A DNA stretch of 28,482 nucleotides, taken from positions 675,500-703,981 of the forward strand of contig NW_003156733.1 of the NCBI RefSeq assembly GCF_000003605.2, read 5' to 3'. Every line of letters begins with the position of its first letter. Within the stretch, counting starts at the first letter, position 1. Source of the DNA: Saccoglossus kowalevskii (taxonomy: Eukaryota; Hemichordata; Enteropneusta; Harrimaniidae). Below are positions 1 through 9,943 of this stretch, in pieces. Made by a program: the position numbers and the translations under genes. The notes under the pieces were generated by a model that saw only the letters and a program-made list of their open reading frames with translations, ran no database searches and was not told the DNA's origin.

Positions 1-1351
1 TGGCTTCGGCTGAATCACTACAGAATTGTGTATACATTCGAATTACGTGTTTACTTGGCCTCCATAACACCACACTGTGCGTACGTAAAACAGAGACGTA
101 TACCCCTAAACAATGAACTAACTTGATTATACGTGTACGACTGTAACATAGCGAACTTTACTTCAGTTTTAAAGCCCACATTTATTATTATTAGAAACAA
201 CATTTTGCCGAGTGTGCTATTCTGGTATCTTGATTTGATGATGATACGGGATAGGTAATTAAGATAAAATTTCGTCTTTAAAATATGTAGCATTCCAGTA
301 AAGTATATCTCACGACCACACCATAACGCTCTATCACGACCCATACTATGACAACGGTATATTTATTATAGGTAATTGATTGAACTCTATACTATTTTTT
401 TGCCTTTTCTAGATAACTCTTTGTGACTGTATAAAACTTGAGTTTGGTTCGAGCTTTCGTGTGATTTCACCGAATAATGACAATTACTACGGAGGAAATA
501 ATTTATATATTTTAAAAATTGCCCATCCTCAGCTGTGTATCGGGATGAAAAGATACAATAAAGATATATACAATGAGTTTAGTGTTCTTTTGTATCGTCG
601 CTGTAATTTGTTTCATGGGTTACTAGGGAGGGGAGATAATTCTTTATGCAAGCATGTTAGAGAATACCATAGTACACGTGGAAATAAAAACATACTGGCA
701 GTATTTAATTAACCCGGAAAATGGTATTTCGTGTAAAATTAAAACGGATTTCCGACAGAAAGAGCAGTTTGAATACGGGCTATTAATGTTTAAATTAATA
801 GTTAGCCGGGCACTGTAGATACATGCTTTGTTCAGCGCCCATTCAAGTAGTTACGTTAATACGTTATATAATCCACCAGTAAATTTCTGTAATTGAATAA
901 ACACATGTCAATTTCCGTGGATATTTCCATACTAACGCCAGATGACAATCTTGAACCTGGGCATATGGTTGACCTTGGAATTGTGTTACTCTGAAGGACA
1001 GTGCATATCCATGGATAAAGTTTTCATTCGTCAAAATGTGTGGATCTTGTTTAAAAAAATACAAATCTACACTACTACCGCCGTCCTAGAATGTTCTGTT
1101 TCGGTCACCTTCTCAATTTGTGCTGTACGCTAAATGGCGACGTTTACGGGAACCAGGTGGGAACACTGAATTTCAACGGCAACTGTTTTTTAGGGACTAC
1201 ACTCTAACTCGGACAAGACAAGGAGGTCATGTTCACCGCACCCTCAGAACTACAGCAATCATCGGAAGGGAGTGAGAACTGTCGCCTCTACCATGCACAG
1301 TACAAGTAGTTGAAAAATACCTAATCAGAAAAGATTAAAAATTAAACATAC
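1..1351 (-). other. Presumed first intron of the CIMIP5-like gene; no coding signal found
   Basis: The interval downstream of the donor at 1351 has several short open frames on both strands (for example 51-344 minus and 461-712 plus). None has a domain, a signal peptide or exon-like borders. I found no acceptor followed by the expected NW-F-L-DYD continuation of the upstream exon. It is most simply read as intron. Confidence 0.45.
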
Positions 1352-1590
1352 CATTTCGCAAGACCTTTCTGTTCATTCGACACACTCTGTTTCCAGATCT
1401 TGTCTTGCGTCACCGCATCACATTTCTCATAAACCTCCTGGGAGTAATTTTGAGGAGGTGCTGGCGCTGGGTTGCTCTTCTTCTCTGCCGGTATACACGT
1501 CTGATGGTACGAGCTGTGGGGACGAGGAGCAACAGGAAAACGGTAACCAGCGGAAGTGCTTCGGTTAGTCATAGTAACAGTGCGATCCAT
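1352..1590 (-). CDS. CIMIP5: First coding exon of a CIMIP5/C2orf50-like ciliary microtubule inner protein
   Basis: Seen: an ATG at 1590 in a good Kozak context (AAAATGG) opens a 79-codon exon. It ends in a strong donor (AAATG|GTATGT, minus strand) that splits a Trp codon, so it is a phase-2 exon. Residues 11-24 contain RSTSAGYRFPVAPRP. A Pro-rich stretch follows (about 35-48), then CDAVTQDKIWKQ (about 57-68), ending QKGLAKW. From memory, human C2orf50 (renamed CIMIP5) begins with an RTTSAGYRLPPTRPP block and has CDGVQQDQLWREL followed by a Gln/Arg-rich run and W, so the two conserved blocks match in order and spacing. The vertebrate protein is a small component of the lumen of ciliary doublet microtubules. 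The remaining exons, expected to carry an NW-F-L-DYD motif, were not found between 1 and 1351 and probably lie left of the window. The identity rests on two short blocks, so it is likely but unconfirmed. Confidence 0.72.
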
Positions 1591-2068
1591 TTTGTGTCTC
1601 TGTAGTGTTTGTGTCTTTTAGTAGAGAGGTGTGTATAACAAAGTGTGTCTTAGTTATAGATAGCTGCTCCTGTGGCGATTTACTCTGTATAACTGGCCAG
1701 TCTAAGAGAAAAGGAACCGGTTAATACTCAAGTGGTGTACTTTAAGCACCCGCGGACAGTTCTTGGTTGATATAAAGTGTCGTTGAGTTTTGAAACGCTT
1801 ATATCACTGTTTATCAATGGCCGCGAATTGTAGCCAGCGGTGAGATGCCGATCTCATTAATACCTGCCAGTTGAGGCCGGTTAAAGCAGCAGTGTTAAAC
1901 AGTGTACTGTGTTACGTCTCCCACTCTCTCTCTGCAATTATATAGCAACCTGATGCGCGTAATAACCGGTAATTTACTAGGTCAGTTCCCTCGTCGCGTC
2001 GACAGCTGCTGGTAACGACCTTTCTGTTTTCCGGTGTCGACTCTAGTAGCATCCGTTCCTTATTGCAG

Positions 2069-2208
2069 TATGATAATAATCCAAACAAACACAGTCCGAC
2101 GCTCGTACGATATCAACGATCTCCGTAGAACTACGTTTCTGGTAAAGCCGCTCACAGATGTACGTACAGCGCAGTGGAGAATTAACGCCGTAAAAATAAT
2201 ATTGCTCA
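2069..2208 (+). CDS. Candidate coding exon, unknown product, divergent from the CIMIP5-like gene
   Basis: A plausible acceptor (TTCCTTATTGCAG at 2056-2068) precedes an open frame starting with ATG at 2070. That frame runs 46 codons to a strong donor (CTCA|GTGAGT at 2208/2209). The translation (MIIIQTNTVRRSYDIND..., ending ...RINAVKIILL) has mixed, ordinary composition. I recognise no family. If real, it would be transcribed away from the CIMIP5-like exon and share its upstream region. It could also be a chance open frame with chance splice sites. Confidence 0.25.
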
Positions 2209-2321
2209 GTGAGTACCCCTTTGACACGAGTTATATTGTAACTACCGTATCATGCTCGATCAAAGAATAATAATGGGGTGGGACCATACGCTTAGTGTAT
2301 GCAAATTAGGTTGTTTAGCTT

Positions 2322-2335
2322 GTTGCCAGGCCAAC
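2322..2335 (+). promoter_or_regulatory. X-box-like site (GTTGCCAGGCCAAC)
   Basis: It differs at two positions from the RFX palindrome GTTGCCATGGCAAC. RFX factors drive ciliary genes through X-boxes, so its place upstream of a CIMIP5-like gene is suggestive. The distance to the ATG (about 730 bp) is longer than usual, although an unseen 5' UTR intron could explain that. Confidence 0.3.
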
Positions 2336-2348
2336 ACAACAAATCTTC

Positions 2349-2357
2349 GCGCATGCG
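2349..2357 (+). promoter_or_regulatory. NRF1-type site (GCGCATGCG)
   Basis: The 9-mer GCGCATGCG is the core of the NRF1/NRF-type promoter motif. It lies about 760 bp upstream of the ATG of the minus-strand CIMIP5-like gene, just beyond the candidate divergent exon. Its use as a promoter element is inference. Confidence 0.35.
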
Positions 2358-2382
2358 TTTCGCGTTCTAGCCCGAGCTGCAA

Positions 2383-2790
2383 AATACTGGTATGCTGATT
2401 GCTGTATCTGATCATGGAACTATAGTTCCATGATCTGATTCAGAGATAACACAGTTGCCAACAACTTCCATTTCCTGCGAGAAAACAACTCAAATAAATC
2501 AATCGTTATTTTAATCATAATGCAGTGTAGTATATTATGGAAAAGGTGAACTTCAAGCACACGTGAAATGAAATGAAAGAACATAATGCGTGTATTTACA
2601 ACTGTATCATTTCACAAAACTGAATACAGTATGCTGATTGCTTTATCTGATTCAATGACACCACGGTGGTCAACAACTTCCATTTCCTGTGGGAAAACAA
2701 CTCAAATAAATCAATCGTTATTTTAACCGTAATATAAAGTATATGTTAGAAAAGACGAGTTTCAAGCACGCGTGAAATCAACTAAAAGAA
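2383..2790. repeat. Diverged tandem duplication, about 240-bp period
   Basis: Copy 1 (2383-2580) and copy 2 (2623-2790) share long blocks in the same order: ATGCTGATTGCT-TATCTGAT, CAACAACTTCCATTTCCTG, GGGAAAACAACTCAAATAAA or a close match, TCAATCGTTATTTTAA, and TTCAAGCAC-CGTGAAAT. The copies differ by scattered substitutions and by a palindromic insertion present only in copy 1. No coding frame is shared. Confidence 0.85.
2410..2435. repeat. Perfect 26-bp palindrome inside copy 1 of the duplication
   Basis: The sequence reads GATCATGGAACTA then TAGTTCCATGATC, an exact inverted repeat with no loop. It is flanked by a direct TCTGAT on both sides. The second duplication copy has a single TCTGAT here and no palindrome, so the segment looks inserted with a 6-bp duplication. 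Confidence 0.9.
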
Positions 2791-3714
2791 AGAAAGAAAA
2801 AAAAAGAAGGTTACTATTTCCGAACATTTCACTAAAAATGGAGCGTTCCTTGATAATGTGCTGCTTGGGATATGCAGTAAGCGAGGAGATAAGCTTCATT
2901 TGTATGCTGATGTCAAAAATGAAATACTCATTTTCCGTGCGGAATAAAAAGAAGTACCAACCTAACTGAATTCATGTTTTGACTCTCAAGCTTCCCAGTC
3001 GTACTAGTCGGTTGGAGGGGTCAGAGACTTGACTAGTCTGTAACAGTATTTGTCATCGTGTCATCTGTGACAGATCCAAACGTCAATTTTTTGTATTTAT
3101 TTTGTTTTATAAAAGTTACACAATTGATACTTTACGCACTCTGTGGCAACGAGACAGGGAACAATTGTATACATATTCTAGTGACAGTTCGAGTACAGAA
3201 GTACACCCGGGAGACACTAACACCAACCGTTGCTCAGAATGACTATGGAAGCGCGCAATGACGAAGAGAACTTCGTGAATCTGAATAAAATTGGAATTTT
3301 CGCAGGAATGATAGCATAATATTTGTGGCGTCATCAATTTCGAAGGTTACACGGTGATAGTATAAAAGACTGTAAAACTATTTTCATTGGTATTCAATTT
3401 CACTATTTTGATGTTTTGAACAATTTCACTCGGTTTTTGTTTCACGAACTTGGCAAAGAAACAAAATCAATCCAAGTTCATGTGTATTTAGTTAAGTGAA
3501 TTTTACGCATCTCATTAGTGAAAATAGCGCAATTAAAAAACAGTGAATAATTAATGCATTTACAGGAATAGTTATCGTTAGATTCAACACCTCAATCGCA
3601 ACCTCTTAAAATGCTTATCTCCCGATGATGCGAGTGTTATAAGTCCAACCAGTCTCAAGTCCCCCAAAGAAACCCAAACCCTAAGTATATATGCGTTTTC
3701 GACCGGGGTGAAAT

Positions 3715-3731
3715 GGGGGGGGGGGGGGGGG
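3715..3731 (+). repeat. 17-base poly-G run
   Basis: An uninterrupted run of 17 G on the plus strand, preceded by GACCGGGGTGAAAT. Such a tract can form G-quadruplexes and is prone to length errors in assembly. Confidence 0.9.
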
Positions 3732-4922
3732 CTGACAATATGTATTACTTATTCATCGTATTAATATTAGCAAGAAGACAATTTGTTAATTGCGGATAGT
3801 TGAGTACATTTCAAGCGTCATAATGGCACGTTTACTCAACAGGTTGCTATGGCAATAACACGCCGCAGTCGTACAGTTGCCTTCCTTTCAAGTATTATAC
3901 TAGTGTTACACAAGCTGTCTGTTATAACTAATAATGTCATGTTCTTCGAATCGTTCTCAACACGTATCACGTTTACTCTTTTCATTTTATTTTCCGCAGT
4001 TACCACATTGATACTGTAAGTGTGTCCCGACGGGGCGGGAGGGGTAGGGCGTTTCAGTCATAAATATAAACAATATTCGGTGCATATTCGCCAGCATGAA
4101 TTTCAAAGAGGATATCATATTTAACACTGGAAATATAAAACGAATGAGTTACACTTGAACTGAAATGAGCAGCACCCGATGTGCGGCGATCAGTATAATG
4201 ATGTACATTTCATGAAATGTATGAATTCACAACAACGTGTAATTCGCGGCGCAGGTTTCACCACTCTTACCTTTTTGACATGATGTTTCATAGAAATACG
4301 CACGTACCCATATTTGCTGAGAAGGTACGCTGCTCGCCCTATAGCAAAGACGACATCGTGAGAATTGCAGCAATACAGGTCGCCGGTGAGTCAAATAAAC
4401 GTAACACAGTTTGACAAAATATAATTTGCATTTTGCTCATCAATTATGCATACAATTTCAAAAGTCGACACGATCTACTGACTTCCTATGGTGAAGCTTT
4501 ATTCAATACATTAGGCTCAGAGACTTCGATCTCATCCATCAGGCCAATTATGACGAACCGCGTCGATAGGAGTCTTTCAAAACAAATCTTTGCGAGACGT
4601 GTACTAGAATTCGCTTGTTAACTATTCAGTCCTGTTCATGGAATTGATTTTTTTGAATTGACTTTCCGTGTTTTTGTTCAAAGTTTGTCTTTGTGTGTGT
4701 AGTCGTTTAATTCATTCAATGGGGTATGCGTGCTGGCTTGATTCCCAGGTGTGCCTAGTATAGCAGCATTATTACGCCCGTTAACTGAGTTGAGTCATCG
4801 ACGGGCACATTGTTATAGAGACATGTTTTATACTGCGATATATTACTGAATTATACCTGTTTATGACTTTAGTTGTTCTTAGAAATCGAAATGTTTTTAC
4901 AAATATTTATTCATTATACACC

Positions 4923-4936
4923 GTTGTTATGGTAAC
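4923..4936 (+). promoter_or_regulatory. X-box-like palindrome GTTGTTATGGTAAC
   Basis: It follows the RFX pattern GTTNYYATRGYAAC. It sits in a gene-poor stretch with no adjacent coding exon, so a target gene cannot be named. Confidence 0.35.
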
Positions 4937-5261
4937 GTCAACGCACCCTTCAATCTTAGAATGCAACTCGTGTCTTATCAGAAATCGAAAATGAATTTTC
5001 GTGCATATAGTCAATAATGTTGTCACAATTCAATTGCTTTTAACCGGACTATATAGCACTTTTACGCACTGACGACTTTGACAAATTATTTCCGGTGTTT
5101 TACAGTTAATACGGAAATTGCTATTTAACTTCTATAGTAGTCTAAGCAAATACGAGTAAAACACGCTGTAACAACATATAAAACACCGAAAAGTAATGTG
5201 ACTTGAGTACCGTGACATGACGAAATGGCTGAAAGACTGTGCGTTATTCAAGCGCGCAATG

Positions 5262-5400
5262 TTAAAGCGGGGGAGTCGTCGCCTGCGCATGCGTCAGATG
5301 GCCATAGCGTGTAATTGTTTACAAACAAGCATCTACCCATGAGCCTTTACGTTTTTAGCGTGTATTGTTATCGTCGCAGGTGACGACCCTCCCGCTTTAA
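5262..5400. mobile_element. TTAA-flanked MITE-like element with 22-bp terminal inverted repeats
   Basis: TTAA occurs at 5262-5265 and 5397-5400. Immediately inside are the inverted ends AGCGGGGGAGTCGTCGCCTGCG (5266-5287) and the reverse complement of AGCGGGAGGGTCGTCACCTGCG (5375-5396), which differ at only three positions. The 131-bp body has no coding capacity and is GC-richer than its surroundings. A TTAA target duplication is the hallmark of piggyBac-type transposition, so this is probably a non-autonomous piggyBac-like element. The terminal sequence itself is not one I recognise. An NRF1-like GCGCATGCG overlaps the left repeat. Confidence 0.75.
5285..5293 (+). promoter_or_regulatory. NRF1-type site (GCGCATGCG) within the TTAA element
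   Basis: The 9-mer begins at the inner edge of the left terminal repeat and continues into the element body. It could be an element-supplied promoter motif; no adjacent gene was found. Confidence 0.3.
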
Positions 5401-5402
5401 AC

Positions 5403-6484
5403 GTTTTTCCACAATTTATCATATTTCTATCACGATTGAAGATAGGAATATGGCTTCTCTAGCCAGCTATCTGCTAGTCACGGTGGCCAACGTGAAATCC
5501 TCTCCTATAAGCGGTCCATCACATGTCCGTTATGCGCGATATTATGATTATTACCACACATCAACGATACTAAAAAAAACAAATTTCCGGATTTCGTAGT
5601 TGAAACAAATTGTGTTTATATGAGAATTGACAACACGCTGTGCATCTCGAGTAGTTCAAGGTTGCAACAGCAGAATTATACGCCGGGTACGTCACCATTT
5701 TCTGTCAACAGTATTATCGATTTCAAATCGTTATCCCGGAAAATTGTCCCGATGTGTCCCCGTTTTAATTTTATAATTATTAAAGGAAATATAAATTAAA
5801 ATGTTGAATGGCAGTTGGTCCATGAATACGACGCTCGGCGTGAAATTATTTGGAACGATTGCTGCGCAAGAACCACACAATTTTTTAATTATAAGGTAAT
5901 TTCGCAGTTTGTCATGGCAACTGAAATTCAGTTGATCAACTGATCATTTAATTTGCGCAACTATTGAAGAGTTTAAAGAGTATGGTCTGAATTACTAATA
6001 AAATACATAAGATAGGAACGCTCTGAAAGAAATGCTTCCAAAAAGTCGATACATAGAATTCAAACAGAATTTAAATGTGAACTTGTATTCGACGTGGTCC
6101 CCGTGCGAAGTATATGCGTGTAAAATTACAACAGGAAATTTGCACAGTCACAACAGCAGGAGTCCAAAGCTGTGATGCCCAGATTCGGAAAATCAAATAA
6201 TAAAAACGAGATGAAATACTGAGCAAGTTCAATCACCTGAAATTCATTAGTATATATATATTACTGATATTCTGATTGTCGAAAAAAAATATGCTATAAT
6301 ATTAAGTTTGTTTTCGATATTTTTTGTAATAATATGTTTGTAATAACAAAAATAAAAGCAGTGCAATACGGATTACAAATACGATAATGCGTATATTTCT
6401 ACACTGTAGAGGGCGCTTATACAGCAGTGCAACTTGTTGAGTAAGTAAGTATTCGCATTTGAGATAAGGCTTATGCAACACAGG
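5403..6484. other. Intergenic stretch, nothing supported
   Basis: AT-rich sequence with no coding frame of note. It contains one X-box half-site (GTCATGGCAAC, 5911-5921) and a short (TA)n-like run near 6250. Confidence 0.5.
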
Positions 6485-6627
6485 CAGGGGCGGATCTAGG
6501 ATTCTGGAATAGGGGGGGGATAAGTTGGCCGAATGCCAAGTTCGCGAGCGCCGATGGCGCGAAGTCCTGTTGGTTGTAAAAAATAGGGGGGCCGCGGCCC
6601 CTTCGGCCCCCTCTAAATCCACCAATG
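6485..6627. mobile_element. Small non-autonomous hAT-like element
   Basis: The left end CAGGGGCGGATCTAG and the right end CTAAATCCACCAATG are imperfect inverted repeats, flanked on both sides by ACAGG (6480-6484 and 6628-6632). The interior has a TTCG...CGAA hairpin around GCGCCGATGGCGC and a very GC-rich hairpin (GGGGGCCG...CGGCCCCC). CAGGGGCGGATC-type termini followed by a G-run are, from memory, common in non-autonomous hAT elements of invertebrates. hAT insertions usually leave 8-bp duplications, so the 5-bp match is a caveat. Confidence 0.6.
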
Positions 6628-7230
6628 ACAGGTGACACATCATCAAAATCGCACGTTTCGATCTACCCGATAATTTCATACAAAACTTGAAAACTACTAG
6701 TTTGCATGACTTTTCTCCGTTGCGTTGAATCATTATGTTGCTGGCCCGGGTGAATGTTGCAGATTGACCGTGACGATCCGAATCTTAATAACTCCAACAC
6801 CGAGGGCGCACTTTCAATACCGGTAGTAGACACTACTGTACCCAACAAAAAACGTGTAGGAGAGACACTGAGTGTCGTTACAGACTTCTGGATCACATAT
6901 AGCGGTTGTTATATAATATGCCAGTATTCCAAGTCAACATTTCTCTAAAAAACGTATTTATGTCTATACTTTATTTGCGCCAGACGGGAGCAACTGCTAT
7001 TGAAACAGTTTGCAATTGTGTTCAGTAGATTTCTTGACAAATAAAACACGATAAACAAGTGTGCATCCACAATGTGTGTTTATTCGATGATAGCACCTGT
7101 TCATGGAGATTGGTAATTCGTGGAAACTTTAACGATAGGATTTATTTATTTTTTAATTTTTATTGTTTGTACTCGGAGTCGAGAAAGCTGTCGAGATAGT
7201 TAAAATAATACACAATTTACCTAATTAATT

Positions 7231-7258
7231 TAATAATAATTAATAATAATAATAATAT
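7231..7258. repeat. (TAA)n microsatellite
   Basis: About nine imperfect TAA units with one interruption. Confidence 0.85.
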
Positions 7259-7310
7259 AAAAAAACTACAAAATAGTAAAAAATACATGCCGCCCAGTAC
7301 ATCATATTTC

Positions 7311-7360
7311 GATCAGATTGATTGATTTTGATCAGATTGGTTGATTTTGATCAGATTGAT
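7311..7360. repeat. Tandem repeat, 19-bp unit, about 2.6 copies
   Basis: The unit GATCAGATTGATTGATTTT occurs at 7311-7329 and 7330-7348 (one mismatch), and a partial third copy ends at 7360. Confidence 0.9.
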
Positions 7361-9092
7361 ATACGCATTTCTCAATTAATAAACATTTCGGACTGGACTT
7401 TATACTAATTAATCTCTGTTTTTTCGACAAAACAAACAAACAACTGAAAGCATACTAGTATTTCATTATGATGGGAAAGTTAAGTCTTTTGCGTGGTGCA
7501 ACGCCAATTGTGTCGCCGCGACAGTGGCAAAACAGGCCCGGGAACTGACCGGAGCTAGACAGGGAACTAAACTACGAGGCGTGTAGCAGTATCGTGGCAC
7601 ACGTTACGGTAAACATACTATGTAGTTAGAACAGGCAAATTATATTACAAGTGCACTCTTATGAGATTTCTTTCTTCCAATAATTCCACTGGTCATTTGA
7701 AATTAAAGATCATCATGCTGGCGCGAAATATGTCATGGTGAAATGAGCGTCGTAGAGTGTGCTGCTATTGGCTTGCGATAGTCACTAACATACACATGTG
7801 CGACTGGTGAATATAGCATCTGTAAGAAACTGCTAGGAAAAAAAACTATTCATGATTATGATCATATATTTTTTTTTTTTAAATCCTCGGATTCATAAAT
7901 GAAGCCACCCAATATTCACGATCACACAAAATTGTGCTCAGCCATTGAGGGCGCTTGTTAGTTGCGGCCACAGGACGATTCGCATCATCGGAGCGGTTCA
8001 GTGTCACAAAGCACCACTGCCGGTTATTGTGAGAAATATTTGTTGTTAATTTGCGGCCTTCCCAGAAACAGGTGAATCGCGGCGGTTATTCCGAAACAGT
8101 GCATTGAACCGCAATCAAGACTGGCGGCTTTCGTCTTTTTATTTAAGTTCCAAATAAGTTGAACAGGGGTGACGTCTTTTCTTGGAAGAGCGTTTGATCA
8201 TATCTTATCATATGATACATGTGTTTACGAATCATTCTATTGATACAACCGTGGAATCTGCCTCCACGTTATTTTTTTTTTAGAATTAATTAAATTTATA
8301 TACATCCCGATTTAACGACATTTCATGATTCGATGCATTCCGTACTGGCAATATGTGTATGACGTCACACAATTTTATGATAATTTATTATCTATTTTGT
8401 GAGCTGTTAAATTAATTTGCATAATTAGTTCATAAGCGTCGAGTCATCATGACGCCAAGCCGTTGTAAAAATGACATGACACAAATTAATTCGTGTTACT
8501 ACTAATTAAATGTAGTCCGGTGGTGACGTATTCCGTATGTTGTGTATGTGAATCGGGGGGGGGGGTGTCTCTATGATACAACGACGCAGTGTTGGGTTAT
8601 CCTAGGCTCCCATCACAATCAACGAAATGGAAATCCCGATGTAATCGAATTTGTTCGACTATTAAGATGCGTTTTTCGGAACGAGAAACACATCTAGCTT
8701 GTAATTATTATCCGTTGCTTGGATACGTACTTAACAACGTCTGGTGTAAATTGAAATCATCAGTGAGGGCATTTAACCAATCCAAATGACATAGAACGCA
8801 GTGGGAGAGTGGAACTCCGTTTGGAGGTTACCATATGTAGGGGTTGTCACTACGAGTTTAGCCTGCATGAGATAAATTTCCCAGTGACTGGTGCGTCGAT
8901 CTTAAATTATGTCAATAATGATCTTCATTGCGTTGGTATTCTTTTATGTTTTGAATTGCGTAATCCAAATCGTTGACAACATGGCACAATCAAACGCTGT
9001 ATAATGTTGAACTTATGGCAGTGACGTAGGTGTAAACGTATTTATCACACTGAACAAGACGAGTTTTAGTAGCAACTAATTTAGCGATGTCT

Positions 9093-9106
9093 GTCACCAT
9101 GGCAAC
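9093..9106 (+). promoter_or_regulatory. X-box palindrome GTCACCATGGCAAC
   Basis: It fits the RFX consensus GTNRCC-N2-RGYAAC at every defined position. No adjacent gene is known. Confidence 0.45.
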
Positions 9107-9377
9107 TGTGTAATTAAGATGGCAGCTAACATGAAAATACGTTCGTTGGCACGTCCATGCTTTCACATGGCGATATCGCATCCGACTTTTGCACGTACAG
9201 TGTTGCATCATTTTTTTTTATAAATTAAACTAAAAAAAAGAAATCATAAACGTATCGGTACGTAGTCGTTCACTTACCGCCGTTCCATACGATACAATGG
9301 ATATATGGATGGTGGAAAAAATGTTACCGAGCTCATTATGCTCGTCTACACGTAACGACGAATAACATGTGACATGT

Positions 9378-9391
9378 GTTGTCATGGCAAC
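9378..9391 (+). promoter_or_regulatory. X-box-like palindrome GTTGTCATGGCAAC
   Basis: One mismatch from the RFX consensus, 285 bp from the site at 9093. Confidence 0.4.
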
Positions 9392-9602
9392 GAATACACG
9401 CTTTAATTTACGACACAATGTGAAACGAACCATTTAACCTAATTATCCCATAGTTCTCGTTATTTTCCGTAGTATTAACATGGGAATCCGACGATCGCGT
9501 TCAGAGTCCTACTTTTTTAAATTTTATTCGGAGATCACTATTAGTCGGGTCAGAATTTATGAAGGCACCTGCGATTTATACACTCCCGTCATGTAATCCA
9601 AC

Positions 9603-9943
9603 CGTAGACTCATCAGATGAGTATAAAATCCAATTGACTAGATGTTGATACAAATAACAGTAGTCGAAATACACCTTTAAACGTGATAGTTCAAATAAAA
9701 CAGCGTTCTTGGTAACAAACTATGACAGTTATGCTACCTGTGTTATCACATCAGAATTATGCGTGGCATACATTTTATTTTTAAATTTTCGGAGTAACAT
9801 ATGCTGCAATTTCTTTCCATCGTAAATTCCAAGTAACGCTGCTTCATATGCAGTTATAAACGTAGACTGGTCAGAAAAGTATACGATTCAATCTACTGGA
9901 TGTTAAGAATAATAATAATAACAGTAGTAGCAGTACACCTTTA
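9603..9943. repeat. Diverged direct repeat pair
   Basis: Segments 9603-9680 and 9861-9943 share CGTAGACT, TCAGA, AGTATA, ATTCAAT or CAATTGA-like blocks, CTAGATGTT/CTGGATGTT, AATAACAGTAGT and TACACCTTTAA in the same order. They are about 258 bp apart, and the second copy carries an AAT microsatellite expansion. The 180 bp between them are unrelated. This is an old local duplication or two copies of one repeat. Confidence 0.7.

Larger units (their letters stand above)
2791..5260. other. Intergenic stretch, no supported gene
   Basis: It contains a 17-base G run (3715-3731), X-box-like sites at 3843 and 4923, and short open frames. Two of these (4217-4414 and 4433-4621) are somewhat exon-like but have no recognisable content. 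I see no domain, RNA gene or clear repeat border otherwise. Confidence 0.5.
6633..9602. other. Intergenic stretch with small tandem repeats, no supported gene
   Basis: An open frame at 6754-6948 has protein-like composition (LNNSNTEGALSIPVVDTTVP and onward) but weak borders and no recognisable family. The stretch also holds a TAA microsatellite, a 19-bp tandem repeat, a perfect CRE-like TGACGTCA at 8360-8367, an 11-base G run (8555-8565) and two X-box-like sites. No RNA gene was seen. Confidence 0.45.

Noticed and set aside
4217-4621. Two short exon-like frames, one with a GTGAGT donor-like site near 4385
   Set aside because: No recognisable content, the acceptors are poor, and the frames do not join convincingly.
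6754-6948. 64-codon frame with protein-like composition
   Set aside because: The acceptor before it lacks a pyrimidine tract, no family is recognised, and the opposite strand is equally open.
8555-8565. 11-base G run as a functional element
   Set aside because: Short homopolymer runs are common in this window and nothing nearby supports a role.
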